Below the pieces are notes generated by a model. It saw only the letters and a list, made by a program, of their open reading frames with translations. It did no database searches and had not been told where the DNA came from. A stretch of 64,000 nt of DNA from positions 2,291,001 to 2,355,000 of the forward strand of contig NC_014816.1 in the NCBI RefSeq assembly GCF_000175215.2, in the 5' to 3' direction. The stretch is from Asticcacaulis excentricus CB 48 (GTDB lineage Bacteria > Pseudomonadota > Alphaproteobacteria > Caulobacterales > Caulobacteraceae). The position numbers and the translations under genes are program-made. Shown here piece by piece: positions 26,577 through 34,458 of this stretch. Every line of letters starts with the position of its first letter. The stretch's first letter is position 1.

Positions 26577-27396
26577 TTAGAAACTCCGTAATCAGACCGG
26601 TGATGCGCCCTGGCACCTCCATGTGCGGCAGATGCCCTACACCATCGAGCGTATGAAGCCTTGCGGGCAAACGCTCAGGCGGTGGCAGAGGAATGACCCG
26701 GTCAGACTGCCCCCAGATCACCTGATGCGGCACACTTACACGACTCCAGTCGTACCACCCCATAGACGGGTGGGCCGCCTCAATGCGTCGCAGAAAGCGT
26801 AGCAGTAGATCCCGGCGGGCGGGTGGGGCAGCGGCCTGCAATGAGGCGGCTAAAGCATCGACAGACGTTTGGTTCTGCGCGCCCAGAAGTTGCGCGGCGG
26901 CGGCACGGGCGCTGGCTTCACTGCCTTCGATCAGAAAGCGCTCCAGCGCGTCGCGGTCAAATGCGCCGCCCATGCCCGCAGGTGCAATCAGGGTCAAACT
27001 CCTGACCTGCTGGGCATAGGCTTCGGCCATACCGAGGCTGATGCGTGCGCCCATCGAATGACCGACCAGATGTGCGCAGCCGATACCGAGGACATCCAGC
27101 GCTTGCGACAGCCACGAGGCCATAAACTCCAGACTGCAATCGCCCGCCGCATCGGCACTTCGACCATGCGCCGGCAGGTCGATGGCCACCACGCGGTAGC
27201 GAGCCGCCAGCGGGATCAGGCAAAAGGACCAGGTCAGCAAATCAGCGGCGAAGCCGTGCACGAATACGATAGCGGGCGCCGCCTTATCCCCCAGATCGAG
27301 ATAACTCATCCTCCCGCAAGCATGGGCATCGCTGTGGCTTATGGTCAGCCGACGGCTGCCGGGACGCGGCACAGAGGGGGCAGACAGAACTGTCAC
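26566..27396 (-). CDS. alpha/beta hydrolase
   Basis: 276-aa alpha/beta-fold hydrolase with oxyanion HGFAAD, nucleophile elbow VGHSMGARISLG (Ser) and the late His in DGVGHLPHMEVP. I place the start at GTG 27396, which overlaps the preceding TGA (GTGA) and has GGAGG eight bases upstream; the earlier ATG at 27441 has no such support. Candidate roles are thioesterase editing of the carrier protein or acyl transfer to the sugar; the sequence does not decide. It is embedded in the coupled operon. Confidence 0.85.
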   Translation of the reverse strand: MTVLSAPSVPRPGSRRLTISHSDAHACGRMSYLDLGDKAAPAIVFVHGFAADLLTWSFCLIPLAARYRVVAIDLPAHGRSADAAGDCSLEFMASWLSQALDVLGIGCAHLVGHSMGARISLGMAEAYAQQVRSLTLIAPAGMGGAFDRDALERFLIEGSEASARAAAAQLLGAQNQTSVDALAASLQAAAPPARRDLLLRFLRRIEAAHPSMGWYDWSRVSVPHQVIWGQSDRVIPLPPPERLPARLHTLDGVGHLPHMEVPGRITGLITEFLNEL

Positions 27397-28193
27397 GCCA
27401 GAAACCCTCCGTCCACGGTCAATATGGACCCGGTAATCCAACGCGACGTGTCGGCCAGCAGAAAGGCAATGGCCGCAGCCACGTCATCGGGCCTGCCCAG
27501 CCCCAGCGGATGCAGATCTATGACCCGCTGAAAATTCTCTTCGGAGAGAAGGGCGCGAAACTGATCCGACATAGGGGTGTCGATCATCGCCGGGGCGACC
27601 GCATTGACGCGTACGCCATCACGAACCAGTTCAACGCCGAGGCCTTTTACGGCTGAAATAATGCCGCCTTTTGACGCTGCATAGACGACATTGCCAGGCG
27701 CGGTTTTCAACGCGGCAGAAGACGACACATAAACGAGTGAAGCGCCAGACACGTGGCAGGCTTTCAGCCGAAAGGCCTGAGCCAGCATCAGGGAGGCGGC
27801 CAGATTTTGTGTGAGCACTTCCTGAATAAAGTCGGGCTTCACCGCCTGAATAGGCCGCGTTGCCTGCACGCCTGCGCAATGAGCCAGCCCGTTGAGCGGT
27901 CCTGTCTCGGCGCAGACCGTCTTCATCCAGGGCACGATCTTCTCAATATCGGCCAGGTCAAACAGATGACCTTGATGGCCCTCTCCGGACAAGGCATCCA
28001 GCGTTGCCTGAAGGCGCTCAGGATTACGCCCCGTGACGATAAGGCGCGCCCCCAGACGCGACAGATAGATGGCTGAGGCCTGCCCGATGCCGGACGTCGC
28101 ACCTGTCACCATAATGGTGCGCCCGCTCAGGCTTAAAGGGTTAAAACCCGTATCCGCGGGTTTTGTGACGCAAGGGGTCAGGACGTCGCTCAT
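27393..28193 (-). CDS. FabG-like short-chain reductase B
   Basis: 266-aa SDR with TGATSGIGQASA, the Ser in VYVSSSAALKTAP, YAASKGG and the end WITGSILTVDGG. AHCAG replaces the usual NNAG. It is more distant from KduD and FabG A than those are from typical FabG, so a different substrate is likely. ATG at 28193 overlaps the Rieske gene stop by four bases; the longer frame to 28238 lies inside that gene. It may reduce or oxidise the product of the oxygenase upstream, inferred from order only. Confidence 0.85.
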   Translation of the reverse strand: MSDVLTPCVTKPADTGFNPLSLSGRTIMVTGATSGIGQASAIYLSRLGARLIVTGRNPERLQATLDALSGEGHQGHLFDLADIEKIVPWMKTVCAETGPLNGLAHCAGVQATRPIQAVKPDFIQEVLTQNLAASLMLAQAFRLKACHVSGASLVYVSSSAALKTAPGNVVYAASKGGIISAVKGLGVELVRDGVRVNAVAPAMIDTPMSDQFRALLSEENFQRVIDLHPLGLGRPDDVAAAIAFLLADTSRWITGSILTVDGGFLA

Positions 28194-29302
28194 GGCGTCT
28201 CTCCGGATGCGGACCAGTCGCCCATGCGTTTTGCCCAAGCCTTCTGAAAATGGGCGATCCGCCCTTCCATCTGTCCCAGAAGCGGCGCCCGATTATCGGG
28301 CACATCGCGCATCCCCGCCTGCGTGATGCCGCAGATTTGGGCATCCTCATCGCGCACCTGTGCCGAAAAGGTTTTGAGTTCGCCAACCACCAGATCGCGC
28401 GTTTGTCCACCCCGATTGGTTGCCAGCCAGGAGGCCGAGTTGATACGTAAACGCTCTGGCGCAATGGGATCGAAGGTCTGAAACGTCAAAAACGCGCCGC
28501 CGGAAAACGTGATGACGATATTTGGGAAGATGAGGAAATTGCCATATTCGGGATAACGGTCTGACGGCGTAATCTTTAGATTCTTATGAACATTACGCCA
28601 CCATTTCAGTGAGCGCTCCTTCAGCTTGCCGGTATAACGGCTATGGTCAGGCACACTTGAAATTTCCAGCTGCAGCGACAGGATCAGGCCAAAACTCTCC
28701 GCATGGACAAGAGGCACATGATAGCCTTCAGCGGCATTGTCCATGCCGAGCTTCCAGTTGGCTTCCCACTCATAGCTGACGCGTTCAAAGCGATCCGTGC
28801 ACACCGCAGACAGGTGTTCTAATTCGTCGTGATAGTCGCCTAGAAAGGTTTGAAGGTCGGGACCTTCGGATGTCATCCGTACAAAGACAAAATGACCCAC
28901 CACTTCAAGTGCGTAGGCTTGCAGAGCCAGCTCTGCCTGATCCGCTTCAGTCAGGTTGAAGCATGGCTTGTTCAGGGGCACGCCCACAGGCTTTCCCTCA
29001 CCATTATAGGTCCAGCCGTGATAGGGACACTGCAGGGGTCGATTGCCAGCGCTCTCGGTCTGAATCCGCGCGAACCGGTGAGAACAGACATTGCGAAAGG
29101 CCCGCAAATCGCCGTTGAAGTTCTGAACGACGATGGAGTGCGGCCCTATCTGCGCCGTTATGAAGTCCTGATGATTTTTGAGGTCTTCAACAAAACCGAC
29201 ACATAACCAGGACGGGCGAAAGACGTGGGCGATTTCCGCCGTCAGAACCTCTTCGCGGACATAGGCGTCTGCAGGTATCTGTCCCAGAAGGTCTCTATAC
29301 AT
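28190..29302 (-). CDS. Rieske-type non-heme iron oxygenase
   Basis: 370-aa oxygenase component of the ring-hydroxylating dioxygenase/Rieske family. The 2Fe-2S site is CSHRFARI (Cys73, His75) plus CPYHGWTY (Cys92, His95); the mononuclear iron site is NAAEGYHVPLVH (His195, His200). The length fits the alpha-subunit class. No reductase or ferredoxin gene is nearby, so electrons must come from a shared partner. Rieske oxygenases also act on aliphatic and carrier-bound substrates; here hydroxylation of the acyl group or the sugar is the likely job, by inference from the operon. It overlaps KAS III B by eight bases and reductase B by four. Confidence 0.9.
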   Translation of the reverse strand: MYRDLLGQIPADAYVREEVLTAEIAHVFRPSWLCVGFVEDLKNHQDFITAQIGPHSIVVQNFNGDLRAFRNVCSHRFARIQTESAGNRPLQCPYHGWTYNGEGKPVGVPLNKPCFNLTEADQAELALQAYALEVVGHFVFVRMTSEGPDLQTFLGDYHDELEHLSAVCTDRFERVSYEWEANWKLGMDNAAEGYHVPLVHAESFGLILSLQLEISSVPDHSRYTGKLKERSLKWWRNVHKNLKITPSDRYPEYGNFLIFPNIVITFSGGAFLTFQTFDPIAPERLRINSASWLATNRGGQTRDLVVGELKTFSAQVRDEDAQICGITQAGMRDVPDNRAPLLGQMEGRIAHFQKAWAKRMGDWSASGETP

Positions 29303-30356
29303 AGTCGTCGATCCCTGGAGCGGGGATCGGCCCGAGCGTCAGCTTCATAGCACTCCATGACCAGCCAACGCCAAAGCCCATAATGACCATCTGGCGCCGC
29401 TCCGAGAAGACGTCGTGCAGCGCGTCGGCAATGGTCAGGGGAATGGAGGCGGAAGAGGTATTGCCAAAGCGCTCCATGGCTACCGGCACCTTTTCCACGG
29501 GTAGGCCCGCCTTTTTGCGCAGGTGGTTGAGCATGAAAGCATTGGCCTGATGGAAGACGACGTAATCGACGCTGTCGGCGGTTTCACCGGACGCCTCAAG
29601 GATGCGCCCGACCAGAGCCGGTACGGCTTTCAGCGTAAAATTGAACACCTCCGTACCATTCAGATGTAGCCGGGCCGCCTTGAAGAGGTGCTCGGCATAG
29701 TCCGCCGGATGGGGTTCGACCGGAGGCACAAGCGGCAGCTTCAGCCCGCCCGCCTCAACCAGAATATGCGCCGCGCCAGACCCATCTGTACCGAATTCCC
29801 CGAACATCGGCTGCGCAGCCTCATCGACCTCCAGCGCCGTGGCAGAACCCGCGTCGCCAAACAGGGGCACCGTGGCGCGATCGCCGGGCATCAGCTTAGA
29901 GGTCGAAACATCCCCGGCCAGCACGAGCGCCCTCGCCGGACGCCCTTCGATCTTTAGCGTCTGCAGCAGCGACGCGGCTGTCCACAGACCGTAGGGATAG
30001 CCGGAACAGCCAAGATTAATGTCAAAAGCCAGACACGACCCCAGTCCGAGACGCGTTTGCAGCGCGCAGGCCGTTGAGGGGATCACGTAGTCGGCGCTTT
30101 GGGTCACGAAGATCAGGACATCGATCGTGTCCCTGTTCCAGCCGAGCTGAGCCAGTAGCCCCTCCGCGGCCCTTTGACACAGGTCTGAGGTCAGGACACC
30201 GGCGGGCGCGATCCTTCGGGTGATGACCCCGATCGAGCCGGTGAGGCGCGCGCGCTCGGCGTCATCGGGGATAAGCCCTTCTATACCCAGACTTTGGGCG
30301 GGCACGCAGGCGCGAAGACCGCGGATCGACACCCCTTTAATTACGCCACCGGTCAT
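29295..30356 (-). CDS. 3-oxoacyl-ACP synthase III paralogue B
   Basis: 353-aa KAS III with Cys117 (NLGCSGYPYG), His269 (HQAN) and Asn299 (FGNTSSAS) intact. It is the first gene of the ten-gene minus-strand operon and a paralogue of the enzyme at 23489-24502. Two KAS III proteins with no KAS I/II suggest two different starter choices or two separate short chains. The start at 30356 is 125 bases from the divergent carrier-protein gene, a likely shared control region. Confidence 0.9.
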   Translation of the reverse strand: MTGGVIKGVSIRGLRACVPAQSLGIEGLIPDDAERARLTGSIGVITRRIAPAGVLTSDLCQRAAEGLLAQLGWNRDTIDVLIFVTQSADYVIPSTACALQTRLGLGSCLAFDINLGCSGYPYGLWTAASLLQTLKIEGRPARALVLAGDVSTSKLMPGDRATVPLFGDAGSATALEVDEAAQPMFGEFGTDGSGAAHILVEAGGLKLPLVPPVEPHPADYAEHLFKAARLHLNGTEVFNFTLKAVPALVGRILEASGETADSVDYVVFHQANAFMLNHLRKKAGLPVEKVPVAMERFGNTSSASIPLTIADALHDVFSERRQMVIMGFGVGWSWSAMKLTLGPIPAPGIDDYV

Positions 30357-30481
30357 GCGGTTTCGACCCCAGTCTCACTAAGCTCTACGACGTCGTTAAC
30401 CTTAGTTAGCAAGTTTTAAGCAAATATTGACGAAACCACGGTTCTATCGGCCAGAACCTGTAATGAAGGGGAGATGTGCAC

Positions 30482-30703
30482 GTGGATAAAGCCGCCTTTT
30501 TTGCCGCAATTGCGGAGATTCTTGAAGTCGATGGAAGCGGACTGACCGGCGAAGAAAATGTCCGCGATATCGGCAACTGGGACAGCCTTTCTGTCATCTC
30601 CTTTGTGGCTATGGTCGATTCCGATCTGGGGCGAATCGTTGATGGCGAAAAGCTAAAAAGCGCGGTCACGCTAAATGACCTCGCTGCGGTTGCCGGATTG
30701 TAG
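30482..30703 (+). CDS. acyl carrier protein B
   Basis: 73-aa acyl carrier protein with the phosphopantetheine Ser35 in GNWDSLSVISF. The start is GTG at 30482: AAGGGGAG lies eight bases upstream, whereas GTG at 30476 would be too close. It is only distantly similar to carrier protein A, so the two may hold different acyl groups. It heads a three-gene plus-strand unit, six bases before the PhyH gene, and is divergent from KAS III B. Confidence 0.87.
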   Translation: MDKAAFFAAIAEILEVDGSGLTGEENVRDIGNWDSLSVISFVAMVDSDLGRIVDGEKLKSAVTLNDLAAVAGL

Positions 30704-30709
30704 TCGATT

Positions 30710-31651
30710 ATGTCCGCGGCTGCCGCGACGACGACGCCCTTTATTGAGCGCCTGCGCACGCGCATTCCATCCGTGTCGCAGTTTTTAAGACGTGCCCGCA
30801 CTGACCGCCGCAATGTCGCCTACGACCTTTTGCCGTTACTCGATTATCGCGGGCGCCAAACGCTCGGTCGTCTGGTGTGCCACTTTAAACCCCGCACACC
30901 AGATCTTGCGCCCTCTCCGCTCGCACGGTCCTTATGTGCAGATCTGTGCGAAGAGGGTTTCACAGCTATCCAGCCGCCTATTGACGCACAGGTTTTAGGC
31001 GACCTGACCGCCTATTTCCGCAGTCTGCCCTGTCACGACCCTTACCGCCCGCACCTCGGACGCTTTGCCTGGGATCAGGTGCCGTCGGACGATATCAATA
31101 TCGGCTATTATACCCCCGACGAGGTTATTCGCGCGCCCCATGCGCTGGCTCTGGCCAATCACCCCGACGTACTGGCAGCCGTTGAGCTCTATCTGGGGGC
31201 AAGGCCCATTTTGGACAACATCGGGGCAGCCTGGGGGTTTGCCGGCCGCGCCACGGCCAAGGGTGTGCAGCGCTTCCATCGCGATTACGACTGCGTCGGC
31301 AATGTGAAACTCTTTTACTATCTGACAGACATTGATGAGGACGCAGGCCCGCACGTCTTTGTGCGCGGCTCGCACCGCTCTTCCATACTCGAAACCGGCA
31401 AGGCCCAGACTGACGCCGATATCGAAGCCGCTTTCGGGACCGGAAAGCTAGTCACCCTCACGGCCCCGGCCGGCTCGTGGTTTCTCGAAGACGTCTATGG
31501 GTTTCATAAGGGGCTCTTGCCCGTGTCGCGCCCCAGGCTCCTTTTGGCCTTTCAGTATAATCTCTATCCAACCCCGCATTCGCCGAAGGCACCGGTGATG
31601 GACAATCCGGGTGGTTTCGACCCCTACATCAATCAGGTTTTTCTGCGATGA
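30710..31651 (+). CDS. PhyH-family 2-oxoglutarate/Fe(II) dioxygenase
   Basis: 313-aa phytanoyl-CoA-dioxygenase-like protein. The iron triad is His190 and Asp192 in FHRDYD plus His266 in YGFHKG, and Arg274 or Arg276 can bind 2-oxoglutarate. The Asp is retained, so it is a hydroxylase and not a halogenase (halogenases have Ala or Gly there). About 100 residues precede the catalytic core. It directly follows carrier protein B and overlaps pseF by four bases (ATGA). PhyH relatives such as SyrB2 work on carrier-bound substrates, so hydroxylation of an acyl group on carrier protein B is a reasonable inference. Sugar hydroxylation is the alternative. Confidence 0.86.
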   Translation: MSAAAATTTPFIERLRTRIPSVSQFLRRARTDRRNVAYDLLPLLDYRGRQTLGRLVCHFKPRTPDLAPSPLARSLCADLCEEGFTAIQPPIDAQVLGDLTAYFRSLPCHDPYRPHLGRFAWDQVPSDDINIGYYTPDEVIRAPHALALANHPDVLAAVELYLGARPILDNIGAAWGFAGRATAKGVQRFHRDYDCVGNVKLFYYLTDIDEDAGPHVFVRGSHRSSILETGKAQTDADIEAAFGTGKLVTLTAPAGSWFLEDVYGFHKGLLPVSRPRLLLAFQYNLYPTPHSPKAPVMDNPGGFDPYINQVFLR

Positions 31652-32340
31652 GACGGGTCTGTATTATTCCGGCGCGCGGGGGGTCGAAGCGCATCCCGCG
31701 CAAGAATATCAAGCCCTTCTTCGGCCAGCCGATGATCGGCTATTCGATCCGCGCGGCAATTCAGTCCGGCCTGTTTGCGCACATCATTGTCTCGACCGAT
31801 GATGAGGAAATCGCCGAGGTGGCGCGCGCCTGCGGGGCGCAAACACCATTTGTACGCCCGCCAGAGCTGGCCAACGACCATGCCGGGACCGGCGCAGTGA
31901 TCGCCCACGCGCTCGACTGGCTGATCGCCCAGGGGGAACGCCCTGACGCCCTTTGCTGCCTCTATGCCACCGCGCCGTTTCTGACGGCCAGGCGTCTGAT
32001 CGAGGGCTGGGAGGCGCTTCAGGGCAAACGCCACGCTTTTTCGGTGACCAGCTACGCCTTCCCTATCCAGCGCGCCCTCTATGTCACGCCTGAGGGCGGG
32101 GTGGCCATGTTCCAGCCGGAACATCGCATGACACGCTCTCAGGACCTCATGCCCGCCTATCATGACGCGGCGCAGTTCTACTGGAGCTGGACAGAGGCGG
32201 CATTGAATGGCGAGGACGTCTTTTCGATCCATTCCGCCCCGGTCATCCTGCCGCGCACCGAAGTCGTCGATATCGACACGCCCGAAGACTGGGAAGTTGC
32301 CGAACAGATGTTCGCGGCGCTCCGAGCGCGGCAGAAGTAG
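31648..32340 (+). CDS. pseF: PseF, pseudaminic acid cytidylyltransferase
   Basis: 230-aa CMP-sugar synthase of the NeuA/PseF family, activating pseudaminic acid with CTP. Hallmarks are IIPARGGSKRIPRKNIKPF at the N-terminus, IVSTDDEEIAEVA, YATAPFLT and the C-terminal DIDTPEDWEVAE. The order of motifs and length fit PseF better than NeuA. It is coupled to the PhyH gene by ATGA. It shows that the neighbouring PseG/PseH-like genes serve a nonulosonic acid, so the acyl genes around it likely act on that sugar. Confidence 0.9.
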   Translation: MRRVCIIPARGGSKRIPRKNIKPFFGQPMIGYSIRAAIQSGLFAHIIVSTDDEEIAEVARACGAQTPFVRPPELANDHAGTGAVIAHALDWLIAQGERPDALCCLYATAPFLTARRLIEGWEALQGKRHAFSVTSYAFPIQRALYVTPEGGVAMFQPEHRMTRSQDLMPAYHDAAQFYWSWTEAALNGEDVFSIHSAPVILPRTEVVDIDTPEDWEVAEQMFAALRARQK

Positions 32341-32444
32341 TAATCATCGAAACGAACGGCACGATTTCAGAGACTTGGCAGCGCAATTGCCGCTTAAGTG
32401 CGGGAATTTTATTGACGCCCTCAAAGTCAGGCTATAGCTGAGCC

Positions 32445-34037
32445 ATGGCCGAGCGTATCTATCTTTATGACTCCACCCTGCGCGACGGATCGCAGGCACA
32501 GGGGATTGACTTCACCGTTGCCGACAAGCTGGCGATTGCCGAGGCGCTGGACGCCTTTGGCATCGACTATATCGAAGGCGGCTGGCCGGGCGCAAACCCA
32601 ACAGACGATGCTTTTTTTGCGCGCGTGCCAAAGACGCGGTTTGCGAAAGTGTCGGCCTTCGGAATGACGCGGCGTGCCGGGCGCTCAGCCTCAAATGATC
32701 CCGGCCTTCAGGATATTCTTGGCGCTGGTACACCGGCCGTCTGTCTGGTCGGCAAGAGCTGGGACTGGCAGGTCGAGACCGCCTTGAAGGTTTCGACGAG
32801 CGAGAACCTGAAGATGATATCAGACTCGCTCTCGCACGTGATCAACCAGGGTCGTGAAGCGCATTTTGATGCCGAACACTTCTTCGACGGCTATAAAGCC
32901 AACCCGACCTATGCGCTTGAAGCCCTGAGCGCGGCCTATGAAGCCGGAGCCTCCTGGATCATCCTTTGCGATACGAACGGGGGCTCAATGCCTTCAGAGG
33001 TCTATCGTATCGTTTCCGACGTTCGATCGAAACTTCCCGATGCGCGTCTTGGGATCCATTGCCATAACGACACCGAACAGGCCGTCGCCAATTCCCTGGC
33101 TGCGGTTGAGGCGGGCGTGCGCCAGATCCAGGGCACGATCAATGGCATTGGCGAGCGCTGCGGCAATGCCAACCTGATCGCTCTGATCCCAACACTGATG
33201 CTGAAGATGGGCTACGAGACGGGCGTCTCGATGGAACAGCTGAAAGAGATCGGCTCATTATCAAGGCTCATCGACGATCGCCTCAATCGTGTGCCCAACC
33301 GCCATGCGGCCTATGTCGGAAAGAGTGCCTTTGCCCATAAAGGCGGGTTACACGTTTCGGCAATGGCGCGCGACAGTCGCTCTTATGAACATATCGACCC
33401 GGCACTTGTGGGAAACACGCGGCTTATTCTCGTCTCTGATAAAGCTGGTCGTGCAAATGTGCTCAATCGGCTCGAGCAGATGGGTATTGAGGTTTCGGCC
33501 GATGATGAGCGCATCAACGAACTCGTCAAGATCGTCAAAGACCGTGAGGCTATGGGATATGCCTATGAGGACGCCAGCGCTTCGTTTGAGCTTCTGGCTC
33601 GAGGCCTTCTCGGGCAATTGCCGCGTTTCTATGAGCTTCTGAGTTATCGCGCGCTCAACGAATGCCGCGTTTTGCCAAACAGCACTCAGGACACAATGGC
33701 AGAAGCCACGGTCAAGCTTTCAATTGGCGCAGAGACGGTTATGACCGTCGCTGAGGGCAACGGGCCTGTCAATGCGCTCGACCAGGCTTTGCGCAAGGCC
33801 CTGACACCGCATTATCCGGCGCTTCAGGACATGCACCTTAGTGACTATAAGGTTCGCATTCTCACGCCGTCTGATGCGACCGCCGCCCTGACACGCGTGG
33901 TCATTGAAAGCCGTGACAAGAACGGGCATGCCTGGCACACGCTGGGCGTCAGCGCCAACCTTATCGATGCTTCAAACGACGCGCTGTTTGACGCTTTGAC
34001 CTGGTACTTGATGAAACAGGGCCTCCCATCGGCTTAA
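32445..34037 (+). CDS. cimA: (R)-citramalate synthase CimA
   Basis: 530-aa enzyme of the isopropylmalate/homocitrate/citramalate synthase family joining pyruvate and acetyl-CoA into (R)-citramalate. The catalytic TIM barrel starts YLYDSTLRDGSQAQGIDFT; HCHNDTEQAVANSLAAVEAG and GTINGIGERCGNANL follow, and the C-terminal third is the LeuA allosteric domain. The GIDF and GWPGANP strings mark the long citramalate class. It is usually a housekeeping isoleucine gene. It starts 104 bases after pseF on the same strand, so a link to acyl synthesis is possible but not shown. Confidence 0.9.
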   Translation: MAERIYLYDSTLRDGSQAQGIDFTVADKLAIAEALDAFGIDYIEGGWPGANPTDDAFFARVPKTRFAKVSAFGMTRRAGRSASNDPGLQDILGAGTPAVCLVGKSWDWQVETALKVSTSENLKMISDSLSHVINQGREAHFDAEHFFDGYKANPTYALEALSAAYEAGASWIILCDTNGGSMPSEVYRIVSDVRSKLPDARLGIHCHNDTEQAVANSLAAVEAGVRQIQGTINGIGERCGNANLIALIPTLMLKMGYETGVSMEQLKEIGSLSRLIDDRLNRVPNRHAAYVGKSAFAHKGGLHVSAMARDSRSYEHIDPALVGNTRLILVSDKAGRANVLNRLEQMGIEVSADDERINELVKIVKDREAMGYAYEDASASFELLARGLLGQLPRFYELLSYRALNECRVLPNSTQDTMAEATVKLSIGAETVMTVAEGNGPVNALDQALRKALTPHYPALQDMHLSDYKVRILTPSDATAALTRVVIESRDKNGHAWHTLGVSANLIDASNDALFDALTWYLMKQGLPSA

Positions 34038-34099
34038 GCCAAAACGTGAGGCACTGCGGGGCTCAGTTCGTTAATTGCCGGGCGGGCATAAACCGCCGG

Positions 34100-34145
34100 G
34101 AGACGACTTGAGCTATCGATAAAGGTAGCGTCTCTTTGTCTTTTT
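34100..34145 (+). terminator. probable terminator after cimA; gene-free stretch to 34458
   Basis: GAGACG (34100-34105) pairs with CGTCTC (34129-34134), with GCTA/TAGC pairing inside, and TTTGTCTTTTT follows. It lies about 60 bases after the cimA stop. The remainder to the end of the convergent hipA gene at 34459 shows no supported gene; one 103-codon minus-strand frame lacks any recognisable motif. Confidence 0.6.
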
Positions 34146-34458
34146 GCGCTGACGCTTTGTCCGCCCGGTTATGAGAGCGACACCCTGCGACATCCACTTG
34201 ATGAGAAAAAGCACGATAACATTCCGATACATGTGACTTAACCACGCGCACAAGGCTGCATGAAGCGTGCCATTTGGTGAGCGTGCGCGCCAAGGTCAAG
34301 AGGTAGCGCGCTCTACGATAAGAAATCAGTGCGTTTTCATATGCTTTCGCGGCCTGCACACGGGTATCGAACAAAGCGTGTGCCGCTGACCAAAAAAAGA
34401 ACGAATTCCCAAGACGGGACGAGGACCGATCCGCTGATTGTCGCCATGTCCATCTGCG

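Noticed and set aside
22503..30356. Polyketide or secondary-metabolite cluster
   Set aside because: There is no ketosynthase-acyltransferase module, thioesterase-ended synthase or NRPS; the pseG, pseF and PseH-like genes give a better frame.
30710..31651. PhyH protein as a carrier-dependent halogenase
   Set aside because: The iron motif is HRD with Asp retained; halogenases have Ala or Gly there.
34063..34374. 103-codon minus-strand open frame after cimA
   Set aside because: No motif, no ribosome site, and it overlaps the probable cimA terminator.
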